From: Actinacidiphila cocklensis
GTDB lineage: Bacteria > Actinomycetota > Actinomycetes > Streptomycetales > Streptomycetaceae
Assembly: GCF_907177275.1 (NCBI RefSeq)
Contig: NZ_CAJSLV010000070.1
Coordinates: 219,846-283,845 of the forward strand
DNA: 64,000 nt
Reading direction: 5' to 3'
In this document: positions 9,277 through 18,415 of the stretch, piece by piece
Position numbering within the stretch: the stretch's first letter is position 1
How the letters are laid out: each line of letters begins with the position of its first letter
Made by a program: the position numbers and the translations under genes
The notes under the pieces: generated by a model
The model's input: only the letters and a program-made list of their open reading frames with translations
What the model was told of the DNA's origin: nothing
Database searches by the model: none

Positions 9277-9340
9277 CACTGCCGCCGGCCGGTGAGCCGC
9301 CGGCGGCTCCGACAGAAACCGGCAGGAACGAGGTCTGTAC

Positions 9341-11326
9341 ATGTCGATGCTGGAGAACATCAAGGGACCGCGCGACCTGAAGGCGCTGCCCGACGGCCGG
9401 CTGGACGAACTGGCCGCCGACATCCGCCACTTCCTCGTCCAGGCGGTGGCCAGAACCGGCGGTCATCTGGGACCCAACCTGGGCGTGGTCGAGCTGACCA
9501 TCGCCCTGCACCGGGTCTTCGACTCGCCCGCCGACCGCATCCTGTGGGACACCGGCCACCAGAGCTACGTGCACAAGCTCCTCACCGGACGCCAGGACTT
9601 CTCCAAGCTCCGCAGCAAGGGCGGCCTGTCCGGCTACCCCTCGCGCGCCGAGTCCGAGCACGACGTCATCGAGAACAGCCACGCCTCGACCGTGCTCGGC
9701 TGGGCCGACGGCCTGGCCAAGGCCAACGAGATCCAGGGCCGCGACGACCACGTCGTCGCCGTCATCGGCGACGGGGCACTTACCGGCGGCATGGCCTGGG
9801 AGGCGCTGAACAACATCGCCGCCGCCCGCGACCGGCCGCTGATCATCGTCGTCAACGACAACGAGCGCTCCTACGCGCCCACCATCGGCGGCCTCGCCAA
9901 CCACCTGGCGACCCTGCGCACCACCGACGGCTACGAGCGCTTCCTGTCCTGGGGCAAGCAGAGGCTGCAGCAGACCCCGGTGATCGGCCAGCCGCTCTAC
10001 GAGTCGCTGCACGGCGCCAAGAAGGGCTTCAAGGACGCCTTCGCGCCGCAGGGCATGTTCGAGGACCTGGGCCTGAAGTACCTCGGCCCGATCGACGGCC
10101 ACGACATCGCCGCCGTGGAGTCCGCGCTGCGCCGCGCCCGCCGCTTCCACGGCCCCGTGCTGGTGCACTGCCTGACCGAGAAGGGCCGCGGCTACCCGGC
10201 CGCCGAGCAGGACGAGGCCGACCGCTTCCACACCGTCGGAGCGATGGACCCGGCCACCTGCCTCCCGCTCGCCCCCGCCGGCGGCCCGTCCTGGACCTCG
10301 GTCTTCGGCGAGGAGATGGTCGCGATCGGCGCCGAGCGGCCCGACGTGGTCGCCATCACCGCCGCCATGCTCCAGCCCGTCGGGCTCGAAGCCTTCGCCC
10401 GCGCGTACCCGCAGCGGGTCTTCGACGTCGGCATCGCCGAGCAGCACGCCGCCACCTCCGCCGCGGGCCTGGCCACCGGCGGCCTCCACCCGGTCGTCGC
10501 GGTCTACGCGACCTTCCTCAACCGGGCCTTCGACCAGGTGCTGATGGACGTGGCCCTGCACAGGTGCGGTGTCACCTTCGTGCTGGACCGGGCCGGGGTC
10601 ACCGGCGTCGACGGCGCCTCGCACAACGGCATGTGGGACATGTCGATCCTCCAGGTCGTCCCCGGGCTGCGGATCGCGGCCCCGCGCGACGCCGACCAGC
10701 TGCGCGCCCAGCTGCGCGAGGCCGTCGCCGTCGAGGACGCCCCCACCGTGATCCGCTTCCCCAAGGAGACCGCGGGCGAACCGCTGCCCGCGATCGGCCG
10801 GGCCGGCGGCATGGACGTCCTGCACCGCCCGGACGCCGGCCACGGCGACGACGTCCTGCTGGTCGCCGTCGGCGCGCTCGGCGGCTGCGGCCGCCAGGCG
10901 GCCGAGCTGCTCGCAGGGCGCAGGATCGGCGTGACCGTCGTCGACCCGCGCTGGGTCAAGCCGGTCGACCCCGCGCTGCCCGAACTCGCCGCCAGGCACC
11001 GCATGGTGGCTGTGGTCGAGGACAACGGCCGGGCCGGCGGCGTCGGTTCCGCCGTCGCCCAGGCACTGCGCGACGCCGGCGTGGACGTCCCCGTACGGGA
11101 CTTCGGCATCCCGCAGCAGTTCCTCGCCCACGCCAAGCGCGGCGAACTGCTCGCCGACCTCGGGCTGACACCCGCCGAGATCGCCGGCGGCATCGGCGCG
11201 GCCCTGCTGCGCGTCAACGCCCGTACCGCAGGACCGGCCGCCGACCCCGCGGACACCCCGTTGATCCCGGCGCCGCATACTGCCGAGAGCGGCACCACAC
11301 GGACGCAAGGAGCAGCTGAGCGATGA
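9341..11326 (+). CDS. dxs: 1-deoxy-D-xylulose-5-phosphate synthase
   Basis: A 661-residue thiamine-diphosphate enzyme that condenses pyruvate with glyceraldehyde 3-phosphate, the first step of the MEP isoprenoid pathway. The ThDP/Mg motif GDG starts at residue 143 and runs to the EALNN segment; DTGHQSYVHK near the N-terminus and GIAEQHA in the pyrimidine domain are typical. ATG 9341 is chosen. In the hopanoid operon it is a pathway-dedicated copy that should raise precursor flow; a housekeeping copy is expected elsewhere. Its stop overlaps the ATG of hpnO (ATGA at 11323). Confidence 0.95.
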   Translation: MSMLENIKGPRDLKALPDGRLDELAADIRHFLVQAVARTGGHLGPNLGVVELTIALHRVFDSPADRILWDTGHQSYVHKLLTGRQDFSKLRSKGGLSGYPSRAESEHDVIENSHASTVLGWADGLAKANEIQGRDDHVVAVIGDGALTGGMAWEALNNIAAARDRPLIIVVNDNERSYAPTIGGLANHLATLRTTDGYERFLSWGKQRLQQTPVIGQPLYESLHGAKKGFKDAFAPQGMFEDLGLKYLGPIDGHDIAAVESALRRARRFHGPVLVHCLTEKGRGYPAAEQDEADRFHTVGAMDPATCLPLAPAGGPSWTSVFGEEMVAIGAERPDVVAITAAMLQPVGLEAFARAYPQRVFDVGIAEQHAATSAAGLATGGLHPVVAVYATFLNRAFDQVLMDVALHRCGVTFVLDRAGVTGVDGASHNGMWDMSILQVVPGLRIAAPRDADQLRAQLREAVAVEDAPTVIRFPKETAGEPLPAIGRAGGMDVLHRPDAGHGDDVLLVAVGALGGCGRQAAELLAGRRIGVTVVDPRWVKPVDPALPELAARHRMVAVVEDNGRAGGVGSAVAQALRDAGVDVPVRDFGIPQQFLAHAKRGELLADLGLTPAEIAGGIGAALLRVNARTAGPAADPADTPLIPAPHTAESGTTRTQGAAER

Positions 11327-12810
11327 CATCGTCAGAACCGACCGGTCAGCAGCCGATCGGTACGGAGTCCGCCGCCGCGGAGCCGGCGGCGGACGCACCC
11401 GTGGCCCAGGGCCGGCCCGACGGGCAGCCCAAGGGCTTCGACCTGGCGACGCTGCTCGCCGAGCGCGGCGGCGAACGCTACGACCTGCACAGCAGGTACC
11501 TCAACCACCAACTGCCGCGCATGCTGCACACCATCGGCTTCGACAAGGTCTACGAGCGGGCCGAGGGCGCCCATTTCTGGGATGCCGAGGGCAACGACTA
11601 CCTCGACATGCTGGCCGGCTTCGGCGTGATGGGCCTTGGCCGGCACCACCCGGTGGTCCGCAAGGCGCTGCACGACGTCCTGGACGCGGGCCTGCCCGAC
11701 CTCACCCGCTTCGACTGCCAGCCGCTGCCCGGCCTGCTCGCCGAGAAGCTGCTCGGCCACGCCCCGCACCTGGACCGGGTGTTCTTCGGCAACAGCGGCA
11801 CCGAGGCCGTCGAGACGGCGCTGAAGTTCGCCCGCTACGCCACCGGCCGGCCGCGCGTCCTGTACTGCAAGCACTCCTTCCACGGCCTGACCACCGGCTC
11901 GCTCTCGGTCAACGGCGAGGCCGGCTTCCAGGAGGGCTTCGCCCCGCTGCTGCCGGACACCGCGATCGAGATCGGCGACCTGGACGCGCTCGCCAGGGAG
12001 TTGAAGCGCGGCGACGTCGCCGCGATGATCATCGAGCCGATCCAGGGCCACGGCGTCTACATCCCGCCGCCCGGCTACCTGCGGGCCGCACAGGAGCTGT
12101 TGCACAAGCACAAGGCGCTGCTGATCTGCGACGAGGTGCAGACCGGCATCGGCCGCACCGGCGCCTTCTGGGCCTACCAGCACGAGGAAGGCGTCGAACC
12201 CGACCTGGTGACGGTCGCCAAGACGCTTTCGGGCGGCTACGTCCCGGTGGGCGCCACCCTCGGCCGGGACTGGATCTTCAAGAAGGTCTACTCCTCCATG
12301 GACCGGGTGCTGGTGCACTCGGCGAGCTTCGGCTCCAACGCCCAGGCGATGGCCGCGGGCCTGGCCACCCTCGCCGTCGTCGAGGACGAGCAACTGGTGG
12401 AGAACTCCCGGGTGATGGGCGACCTGCTGCGCACCCGGCTGGCCGCGCTCACCGACCGCTACGAACTGCTCAAGGACGTACGCGGCCGCGGCCTGATGAT
12501 CGGCATCGAGTTCGGCCGCCCCAAGTCGCTCGGCCTGCGCAGCCGCTGGACGATGCTGCAGGCCGCACGCAAGGGCCTGTTCGCCCAGATGGTCGTGGTG
12601 CCGCTGCTCCAGCGGCACCACATCCTCACCCAGGTCTCCGGCGACCACGTGGAGATCATCAAGCTGATCCCGCCGCTGGTCGTCGACGAGGCCGACGTCG
12701 ACCGCTTCGTGACCTCCTTCACCGAGGTGATGGACGACGCGCACGGCGGCGGCGGTCTGATGTGGGACTTCGGCAAGACCCTGGTCAAGCAGGCGGTCGC
12801 CAACCGCTGA
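11323..12810 (+). CDS. hpnO: Class III aminotransferase HpnO (aminobacteriohopanetriol formation)
   Basis: A 495-residue PLP-dependent class III aminotransferase. In hopanoid clusters HpnO aminates ribosylhopane-derived aldehyde to give 35-aminobacteriohopanetriol. The PLP lysine is K300 in TVAKTLSGGY; the cofactor-binding aspartate is in LLICDEVQTGIGRTG. The first 40 residues are Ala/Pro-rich and poorly conserved. The ATGA overlap with dxs links the two genes. Sequence alone would also fit ornithine or acetylornithine-type aminotransferases; the operon decides the call. Confidence 0.88.
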   Translation: MTSSEPTGQQPIGTESAAAEPAADAPVAQGRPDGQPKGFDLATLLAERGGERYDLHSRYLNHQLPRMLHTIGFDKVYERAEGAHFWDAEGNDYLDMLAGFGVMGLGRHHPVVRKALHDVLDAGLPDLTRFDCQPLPGLLAEKLLGHAPHLDRVFFGNSGTEAVETALKFARYATGRPRVLYCKHSFHGLTTGSLSVNGEAGFQEGFAPLLPDTAIEIGDLDALARELKRGDVAAMIIEPIQGHGVYIPPPGYLRAAQELLHKHKALLICDEVQTGIGRTGAFWAYQHEEGVEPDLVTVAKTLSGGYVPVGATLGRDWIFKKVYSSMDRVLVHSASFGSNAQAMAAGLATLAVVEDEQLVENSRVMGDLLRTRLAALTDRYELLKDVRGRGLMIGIEFGRPKSLGLRSRWTMLQAARKGLFAQMVVVPLLQRHHILTQVSGDHVEIIKLIPPLVVDEADVDRFVTSFTEVMDDAHGGGGLMWDFGKTLVKQAVANR

Positions 12811-12819
12811 CCTGCGCGG

Positions 12820-12846
12820 GCGCGGCCCCCCGTAGCGGGGCCGCGC
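12820..12846. terminator. Terminator between convergent hpnO and phosphatase genes
   Basis: A perfect 10-bp GC stem (12820-12829 with 12837-12846) with a 7-nt loop sits between two convergent genes and could act in both directions. Confidence 0.6.
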
Positions 12847-12862
12847 CGGCCGGCGGGGCCGG

Positions 12863-13699
12863 TCAGCCGGGCGTCAGCAGGTGCTCGCGCAGCCCGGCCC
12901 GGCGCTCGGGGGTCAGGCCCAGGCCCTCGGCGAGATACCGGTCGACCGAGCCCCAGTGCTCCTCGATGGTGTCGAAGGCCGCCCGCAGGTACTCCACCCG
13001 GGCCTCGAACAGCGGGTTGAGCAGCTCCCGCACCTGCGGGTCGATCGCGGTGCCCGTACTGCCGTCGCCGCGCACCACCTTGTAGCGGCGGTGCTTGGCG
13101 TTGCTCTCCAGGTAGTCCGCCTCGATCGCGGACCGCTCCACGCCCAGCGCCAGCAGGATGATCGCGATCGACGTCCCCGCCCGGTCCTTGCCGGCCGCGC
13201 AGTGCAGCAGCGCGGGGACGGCCGGTCCACCGGGCTCGGTGAGCAGGTCCAGCATCCTGGCGTGCTCCTTCGTGCGCTCCAGGATGAGCTTGCGGTACGC
13301 GGCGATCATCCGCTCCGCTCCGCGGCCCTCGCCCAGCACCGCCTGCAGCGACGGCACGTCGCCGTCCCGTACCGTGTCCCAGAAGTCGGCGCTGTCGGCC
13401 GGGTCGTTGAGCGGCATGTTCAGGTTGCGGGTGCCCGGGAGAGCGGTGTCCGGGCCTTCCAGGGCGATGTCGTCGGGGTTGCGGAAGTCGAAGACGGTGT
13501 TCAGGCCGAGCCCTTCGAGGAACGCGGCGTCCTTCTCGGTGGCGTGTGCGAGGTGGCCGCTGCGGAACAGCACGCCGTGCCTGACCCGGCGGCCGTCGGT
13601 GGTGGGCAGGCCCCCGACGTCACGGAAATTGCGTACGCCGGTCAGCTCGGGCTCTGCCTCTGGACCGGTCGGGGTCGACTGCCGCACTTCCTGCGTCAC
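12863..13699 (-). CDS. Tyrosine/serine protein phosphatase (dual-specificity-like)
   Basis: A 278-residue phosphatase of the bacterial Tyr/Ser family (Y_phosphatase3, MptpB/IphP-like). The CX5R catalytic loop is C167 to R173 in HCAAGKDRAGT, with lysine and aspartate in the loop as in lipid/protein dual phosphatases. The N-terminal NFRDVGG segment is the family hallmark. The GTG start at 13699 follows GGAGGAG. No signal peptide is visible, so it should be cytoplasmic. It is transcribed away from its neighbours and its substrate cannot be inferred. Confidence 0.88.
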   Translation of the reverse strand: MTQEVRQSTPTGPEAEPELTGVRNFRDVGGLPTTDGRRVRHGVLFRSGHLAHATEKDAAFLEGLGLNTVFDFRNPDDIALEGPDTALPGTRNLNMPLNDPADSADFWDTVRDGDVPSLQAVLGEGRGAERMIAAYRKLILERTKEHARMLDLLTEPGGPAVPALLHCAAGKDRAGTSIAIILLALGVERSAIEADYLESNAKHRRYKVVRGDGSTGTAIDPQVRELLNPLFEARVEYLRAAFDTIEEHWGSVDRYLAEGLGLTPERRAGLREHLLTPG

Positions 13700-13770
13700 C
13701 GGCGCTCCTCCAATGCTCGCTCACGCTCATGCTGGGGCACACCCGACCATACGGCAGCCGGGGTCACGGC

Positions 13771-13786
13771 GTACCGACCGGTATGT
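13771..13786. promoter_or_regulatory. Possible TetR-type operator upstream of the phosphatase and alpha-galactosidase genes
   Basis: The stretch GTACCGACCGGTATGT contains TACC and GGTA in inverted orientation 4 bases apart and resembles operator half-sites of Streptomyces TetR regulators. It lies in the divergent 178-base gap; no regulator gene is next to it. Confidence 0.25.
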
Positions 13787-13877
13787 GTTCGTTGGACCAC
13801 TGCCGGAGGTGCAACCATTGCCCCCCTGGCGGGGCGGGGCCGATGATGTCCGGACCTGATCGGGACAGGGGGGCGTC

Positions 13878-15998
13878 GTGATGATCGAAACCGGCGGGTC
13901 CGGCCGGCTCTGGCTGCTCTCCGGGCCGGGCAGCAGCTACGCCCTGCACCTCACGGAACGCGATGAGCTGCTGCATCTGCACTGGGGGCGCCGGATAGCG
14001 CTCCGCGACGCCGAGGCGCTGGCCGCCGACCCGCTGCCCGCGGAGCGGCCCTTCGAGTCCGTCCTGGACGGCCATGAGGAGTACCCGGTCGAGGGCGGCC
14101 CGCGCTTCGTCCGCCCCGCCCTGTCGGTGCGCTCCCGCCAGGTGCGCGGCACCGAGTGGTGCTTCGAGGAGTACGAGACCGCCGCCGACCCGGCCGCCGG
14201 CCACGAGCTGCGGCTGCACTTCCACGACTCGCTGCACCACCTCGACCTCACCCTGCACTACCGGATGCGCCCCGGCTGCGACGTCGTCGAGCGCTGGACG
14301 ACCGCCACCCACGTACCCAACGGCCACCGCGACCCGCTGGAGCTGCTGCGGGCCGACGCGGCCACCTGGACGCTGCCGCACCGCGACGGCTGGCGGATGT
14401 CCCAGCTGCACGGCCGCTGGGGCGCGGAGAGCCGCCTCGTCCACGGCCCGCTGACCCCCGGTGAACGGCTGATCGGCAGCCGCCGCGGCCACACCGGGCA
14501 CCAGCACCTGCCGTGGTTCGCGCTGGACGCGGGCGACGCGGGGGAGGAGCACGGCGAGGTGTGGACCGGGGCGCTCGCATGGTCGGGCTCCTGGCGGATC
14601 GCGGTCGCCGCGCTGCCCGACGGCCGGGTCCAGGCCACCGGCGGCGCCGGCCACGACGACGCCGGGCTGGTACGGCTCGACCCCGGCGACTCCTACACCA
14701 GCCCGGTCTTCGCCGCCCTGTGGACCGGCGGCGGCTTCGGCGCCGCAAGCCGCGCCTGGCACGCCTACCAGCTGGCCCACGTGGTGCCCGGCGGGCAGCG
14801 ACTGCGCCCGGTGCTCTACAACTCCAGGGAGGCCACCGGCTTCGACGTCGGCGAGCGGCAGCAGCGCGAACTGGCCCGCCGGGCCGCCGCGATGGGCGTG
14901 GAGCTGTTCGTGGTGGACGACGGCTGGTTCGGCGACCGGGCCGGCGAACGGTCGGGCCTGGGCGACTGGACGCCCAACCAGGACCGCTTCCCCGGCGGGC
15001 TCAAGCCGCTCGCCGACGAGGTGCACGCGCTCGGCATGCAGTTCGGCATCTGGGTCGAGCCGGAGATGGTCAACCCCGACAGCGACCTCTACCGCGCCCA
15101 CCCGGACTGGGTCCAGCACCACCCGGGCCGCCGCAGCACCGAGTACCGCCACCAGCTGGTGCTCAACCTGGCCCGCACCGACGTGCGCGAGCACCTCGCC
15201 GAACGCCTCGACGCGCTGCTGCACAGCGCCCCGGTGGACTACCTCAAATGGGACTTCAACCGCTGCTTCACCGACCCCGGCTGGCCGGGAGAGCGCTATC
15301 CGGAACGGCTGTGGACCGCCCACGTCGAGGGGCTCTACGAGCTGATCGACCGGCTGCGGGCCGCGCACCCCGGGGTGGCCGTCGAGTCCTGCTCGGGCGG
15401 CGGCGGCCGGGTCGACCTGGGCATCCTGGCCCGCACCGACCAGGTGTGGACCTCCGACAACACCGACCCGCTCGACCGGCTGCGAATCCAGCACGGTTTC
15501 AGCCAGCTGCACCCCGCCCGGGTGATGGCCGCCTGGGTGACCGACAGCCCCAGCCCGATGCTCAACCACCGCCGCAGCTCGCTGCGCTTCCGCTTCGTCA
15601 GCGCCATGGCCGGCGTGCTGGGCATCGGCGTCGACCTGCTCGACTGGAGCGCCGAGGAGCGCGCCGAGGCCGCCAGTTGGGTGGCGCTGTACAAGACGGT
15701 GCGCCCCGTCGTCCAGCACGGCGACCTGTACCGGCTCCGCCCGCCGGGCGAGGGCGGCGACCTGAGCGCCGTCCAGTACGTGCTCGGCGCCGACACCGTC
15801 GTCCTGGCCTGGCTGCCCGCGCAGGCCTTCGGCGCCCCGGTGCCGCCGCTGCGGCTGCGCGGCCTGGACCGCGACGCCTCCTACCGCGACGTGACCACCG
15901 GAGTCGTCCAGCGCGGCGCGGTCCTGGCCGAGCGCGGGCTGCGCACCACGCTGGCCGGCGACCTGGACGCCGCGGTATTCCATCTGCGCCGACTTTGA
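13878..15998 (+). CDS. Alpha-galactosidase, GH36
   Basis: A 706-residue retaining alpha-galactosidase that releases terminal alpha-galactose from oligosaccharides such as melibiose or raffinose. The nucleophile is D459 in YLKWDFNR and the acid/base is D527 in WTSDNTDPLDR, preceded by ESCSGGGGRVDLG, all standard for GH36 clan D. There is no signal peptide, so it acts inside the cell. GTG 13878 (followed directly by ATG 13881) lies after a G-rich stretch. No sugar transporter is adjacent, unlike many alpha-galactosidase operons. Confidence 0.94.
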   Translation: MMIETGGSGRLWLLSGPGSSYALHLTERDELLHLHWGRRIALRDAEALAADPLPAERPFESVLDGHEEYPVEGGPRFVRPALSVRSRQVRGTEWCFEEYETAADPAAGHELRLHFHDSLHHLDLTLHYRMRPGCDVVERWTTATHVPNGHRDPLELLRADAATWTLPHRDGWRMSQLHGRWGAESRLVHGPLTPGERLIGSRRGHTGHQHLPWFALDAGDAGEEHGEVWTGALAWSGSWRIAVAALPDGRVQATGGAGHDDAGLVRLDPGDSYTSPVFAALWTGGGFGAASRAWHAYQLAHVVPGGQRLRPVLYNSREATGFDVGERQQRELARRAAAMGVELFVVDDGWFGDRAGERSGLGDWTPNQDRFPGGLKPLADEVHALGMQFGIWVEPEMVNPDSDLYRAHPDWVQHHPGRRSTEYRHQLVLNLARTDVREHLAERLDALLHSAPVDYLKWDFNRCFTDPGWPGERYPERLWTAHVEGLYELIDRLRAAHPGVAVESCSGGGGRVDLGILARTDQVWTSDNTDPLDRLRIQHGFSQLHPARVMAAWVTDSPSPMLNHRRSSLRFRFVSAMAGVLGIGVDLLDWSAEERAEAASWVALYKTVRPVVQHGDLYRLRPPGEGGDLSAVQYVLGADTVVLAWLPAQAFGAPVPPLRLRGLDRDASYRDVTTGVVQRGAVLAERGLRTTLAGDLDAAVFHLRRL

Positions 15999-16067
15999 CC
16001 TGGTGGGATGAATCACGTCGCGTCAACCCCTCCTTACGGTCGCGTAGGCCACACATAGGGGAGAAAA

Positions 16068-16898
16068 ATGACCGACGTGGCTGACGATTCGCAAGGACTC
16101 CAGGGACACCCCGGACACCGGGGAATCGACATTGGCGCGATCGGGTCGTACACCGCGGTGGGGGACAGCTTCACCGAAGGCGTCGGCGACCCCGGCCCGG
16201 ACGGCGCCTTCGTCGGCTGGGCCGACCGGCTGGCCGTCCTGCTCGCCGACCGGCGCGAGGAGAGCAGTTTCGGTTACGCCAACCTCGCGGTACGCGGCAG
16301 GCTGCTCGACCAGATCGTCGCCGAGCAGGTGCCCCGGGCCATCGAACTGGCCCCCGACCTGGTCACCTTCTGCGCCGGCGGCAACGACATCCTGCGCCCC
16401 GGCGGCGACCCCGACGCGATCGCGGAGCGCTTCGAGGCGGCGGTCGCCGAGCTGACCGGCGCGGTCGGCACGGTCCTGGTCTGCACCGGCTTCGACACCC
16501 GCGGGGTGCCCGTACTGCGCCATCTGCGCGGGAAGATCGCCACGTACACCGCTCATGTGCGGGCCATCGCCGACCGCCACGGATGTCCGGTTCTCGACCT
16601 GTGGTCGCTGCGTTCTGTCCAGGACCGCAGGGCCTGGAGCGACGACCGGCTGCACCTGTCGGCCGAGGGCCACACCCGGGTCGCGCTGCGCGCCGCGCAG
16701 GTGCTCGGCCTCGACGTGCCCGCCGACCCCGACCAGTTGTGGCCGCCGCAGGACCCGCGGCTGCCGTCGGAGGTGCGCAGGGACAACATCCACTGGGCGC
16801 GCGAGTATCTGGTGCCGTGGATCGGGCGCCGGCTGCGCGGCGAGTCCTCGGGCGACCACGTCGAGCCCAAGCGCCCCGACCTGCTGCCGCTGCGTTAG
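16068..16898 (+). CDS. SGNH/GDSL-family hydrolase
   Basis: A 276-residue esterase-type hydrolase. Block I is GDSFTEG with the nucleophile S34, block III is GGND, and the catalytic Asp/His pair is in DDRLHLSAEGH. No signal peptide or membrane segment is visible. ATG 16068 is preceded by GGGGAGAAAA. The 70-residue C-terminal tail after the His block (DPRLPSEVRRDNIHWAREYL region) is typical of the actinobacterial group. Substrate unknown. Confidence 0.9.
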   Translation: MTDVADDSQGLQGHPGHRGIDIGAIGSYTAVGDSFTEGVGDPGPDGAFVGWADRLAVLLADRREESSFGYANLAVRGRLLDQIVAEQVPRAIELAPDLVTFCAGGNDILRPGGDPDAIAERFEAAVAELTGAVGTVLVCTGFDTRGVPVLRHLRGKIATYTAHVRAIADRHGCPVLDLWSLRSVQDRRAWSDDRLHLSAEGHTRVALRAAQVLGLDVPADPDQLWPPQDPRLPSEVRRDNIHWAREYLVPWIGRRLRGESSGDHVEPKRPDLLPLR

Positions 16899-16951
16899 GG
16901 CGGGTACGCAGCGGTGTGTGACATCGGGCCCGGCGGAGGCGGTGTGTGTCG

Positions 16952-17446
16952 TCAGTGGGGAGCGCGGTGGGCGGCCAATTCCGCCCACACCACCCGACCC
17001 GCACCATCCTCCGCCGGGTCCGACCCCCATGCCAGCGAGAGCACGCTGACAAGCAGCAGCCCCCGCCCGCCCTCCTCATCAGCACCGGCTACCCCGGGCG
17101 CCGGCACGCCCGTTCCCCGGCCCTGATCGGTCACTTCGACCCGTACGACGCTGCCGCAGTCGTGCAGCACACAGGTGATCTTCTCGCTGTCCGTGTGCCG
17201 TACGGCGTTGGTGAACAGTTCGGTCACCACCAGGCTTGCGTCATCGCGCAGTTCCGCGCCGGCGCCCCATTCCCGCAAACGCGCTCGTATCCGCCCGCGG
17301 GCGTCCGCAACGGACGCGCTGAGCGCGGGCAGCCTGAACACGTCACGGCGGCCGAGGTCGCCGACACCGTCGCGGCGCTCGCGCCGGAGGGCGTCAGGTG
17401 AAGGAACCACTCCGTAACTATGAGGCTCGCGCGGGACACATGGCAA
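16952..17446 (-). CDS. ATP-binding protein, anti-sigma/histidine-kinase-like (RsbW type)
   Basis: A small GHKL ATPase, at most 164 residues, of the kind Streptomyces has in dozens of copies. The N-box is VTELFTNAVRHT and the G1 box is VTDQGRG, with the later GGRGLLL forming the lid region. It lacks phosphoacceptor and sensor domains, so it is likely a serine kinase/anti-sigma factor or a partner of the neighbouring XRE regulator. The longest frame begins with TTG 17446; GTG 17410 is a plausible shorter start. It is divergent from the XRE gene with a palindrome between them, a common arrangement with XRE/DUF397 pairs. Confidence 0.85.
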   Translation of the reverse strand: MPCVPREPHSYGVVPSPDALRRERRDGVGDLGRRDVFRLPALSASVADARGRIRARLREWGAGAELRDDASLVVTELFTNAVRHTDSEKITCVLHDCGSVVRVEVTDQGRGTGVPAPGVAGADEEGGRGLLLVSVLSLAWGSDPAEDGAGRVVWAELAAHRAPH

Positions 17447-17453
17447 GGTCCGA

Positions 17454-17468
17454 TCTGTAATTTACAGA
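17454..17468. promoter_or_regulatory. Palindromic operator between divergent ATPase and XRE genes
   Basis: TCTGTAA-T-TTACAGA is a perfect 7-bp inverted repeat around one base, AT-rich in a GC-rich setting, placed between two divergent genes. It is likely the binding site of the adjacent XRE protein; this is inference. Confidence 0.5.
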
Positions 17469-17548
17469 ATTGGCGCTACATGCTGTTCCGTGCGCTGACA
17501 ACATGACAGACTGCTTCTCAGCCAAGGAAGTTGGAGGAGAGCCACGTG

Positions 17549-18412
17549 ATGGACCCCCGGCCGGGAGGAGCCCCGACCGTCCTGCGCATGGTGCTCGGCA
17601 AGCGCCTTCAGGATCTGCGGGAGCAGGCCGGAATCAGCCTGGAGGCGGCCGGCCGCGCGCTGGACGTCACCCATGCCACCATCCGCAGGATGGAAAAGGC
17701 GGAGGTCGGGCTGAAGATCCCGTATGTCGAGAAACTCCTCGTCACCTACGGAATCACCTCACCCGAGGAGATCAGCGGCTTCCTCGCCCTCGCCCGCGAG
17801 GCCAACAGGCCCGGGTGGTGGCACAGCTTCCGCGACGTCCTGCCCGACTGGTTCAGTGCGTTCGTCAGCCTGGAGGGCGAGGCCGCGGTCATCCGCGCCT
17901 ACGAACCCGCCTACGTCCCCGGCCTGCTGCAGACCGCCAACTACGCCCGCGCCACGCTGCGCGCCGGGCTGCCGCACGCCGCACCCGAGGAGATCGACCG
18001 GCTGCTCACGCTGCGCACCGAGCGCCAGGCCCTGGTCACCCGGGCCGACGCCCCGCTGCTGTGGGTCGTGCTGGACGAGACGGTACTGCGGCGTCCGATC
18101 GGCGGCCGGCGGGTGATGCGCGAGCAGATGGAGCGGCTGATGGAGGCCACCGAACTGCCCAACGTCAGGCTGCAGATCATGCCGTTCGCGGCCGGGCCGC
18201 ACCCGGCCATGTACGGGCCGTTCCACATCTTCCGGTTCCAGCTCCAGGAGATCCCGGACATCGCCTATGCCGAAAGCCTGGTGGGCGGCGTCTACTTCGA
18301 CGAACGCGACGACGTGTCCGCGTTCCTGGAAGCGCTCGACCGGATGTGCGCGCAGGCCGCGCCAGCACAGAGCACCAAAGCCATCCTCGATGGCATGCGC
18401 AAGGAGATCTGA
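17549..18412 (+). CDS. XRE-family regulator with DUF5753 (Scr1-type)
   Basis: A DNA-binding protein of about 287 residues. The N-terminal helix-turn-helix spans about residues 15-65 (KRLQDLREQAGISLEAAGRAL, then HATIRRMEKAEVG). The rest is the DUF5753 ligand/partner domain with the typical EPAYVPGLLQTANYARA and LLWVVLDETVLRRPIGG segments. The start is set by GGAGGAG at 17533-17539 before GTG 17546/ATG 17549. The DUF397 partner starts 3 bases after its stop. Such pairs in Streptomyces (Scr1/Scr2, BldB-like) act as developmental or antibiotic-switch regulators and have been proposed as toxin-antitoxin-like. Confidence 0.9.
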   Translation: MDPRPGGAPTVLRMVLGKRLQDLREQAGISLEAAGRALDVTHATIRRMEKAEVGLKIPYVEKLLVTYGITSPEEISGFLALAREANRPGWWHSFRDVLPDWFSAFVSLEGEAAVIRAYEPAYVPGLLQTANYARATLRAGLPHAAPEEIDRLLTLRTERQALVTRADAPLLWVVLDETVLRRPIGGRRVMREQMERLMEATELPNVRLQIMPFAAGPHPAMYGPFHIFRFQLQEIPDIAYAESLVGGVYFDERDDVSAFLEALDRMCAQAAPAQSTKAILDGMRKEI

Positions 18413-18415
18413 ACG

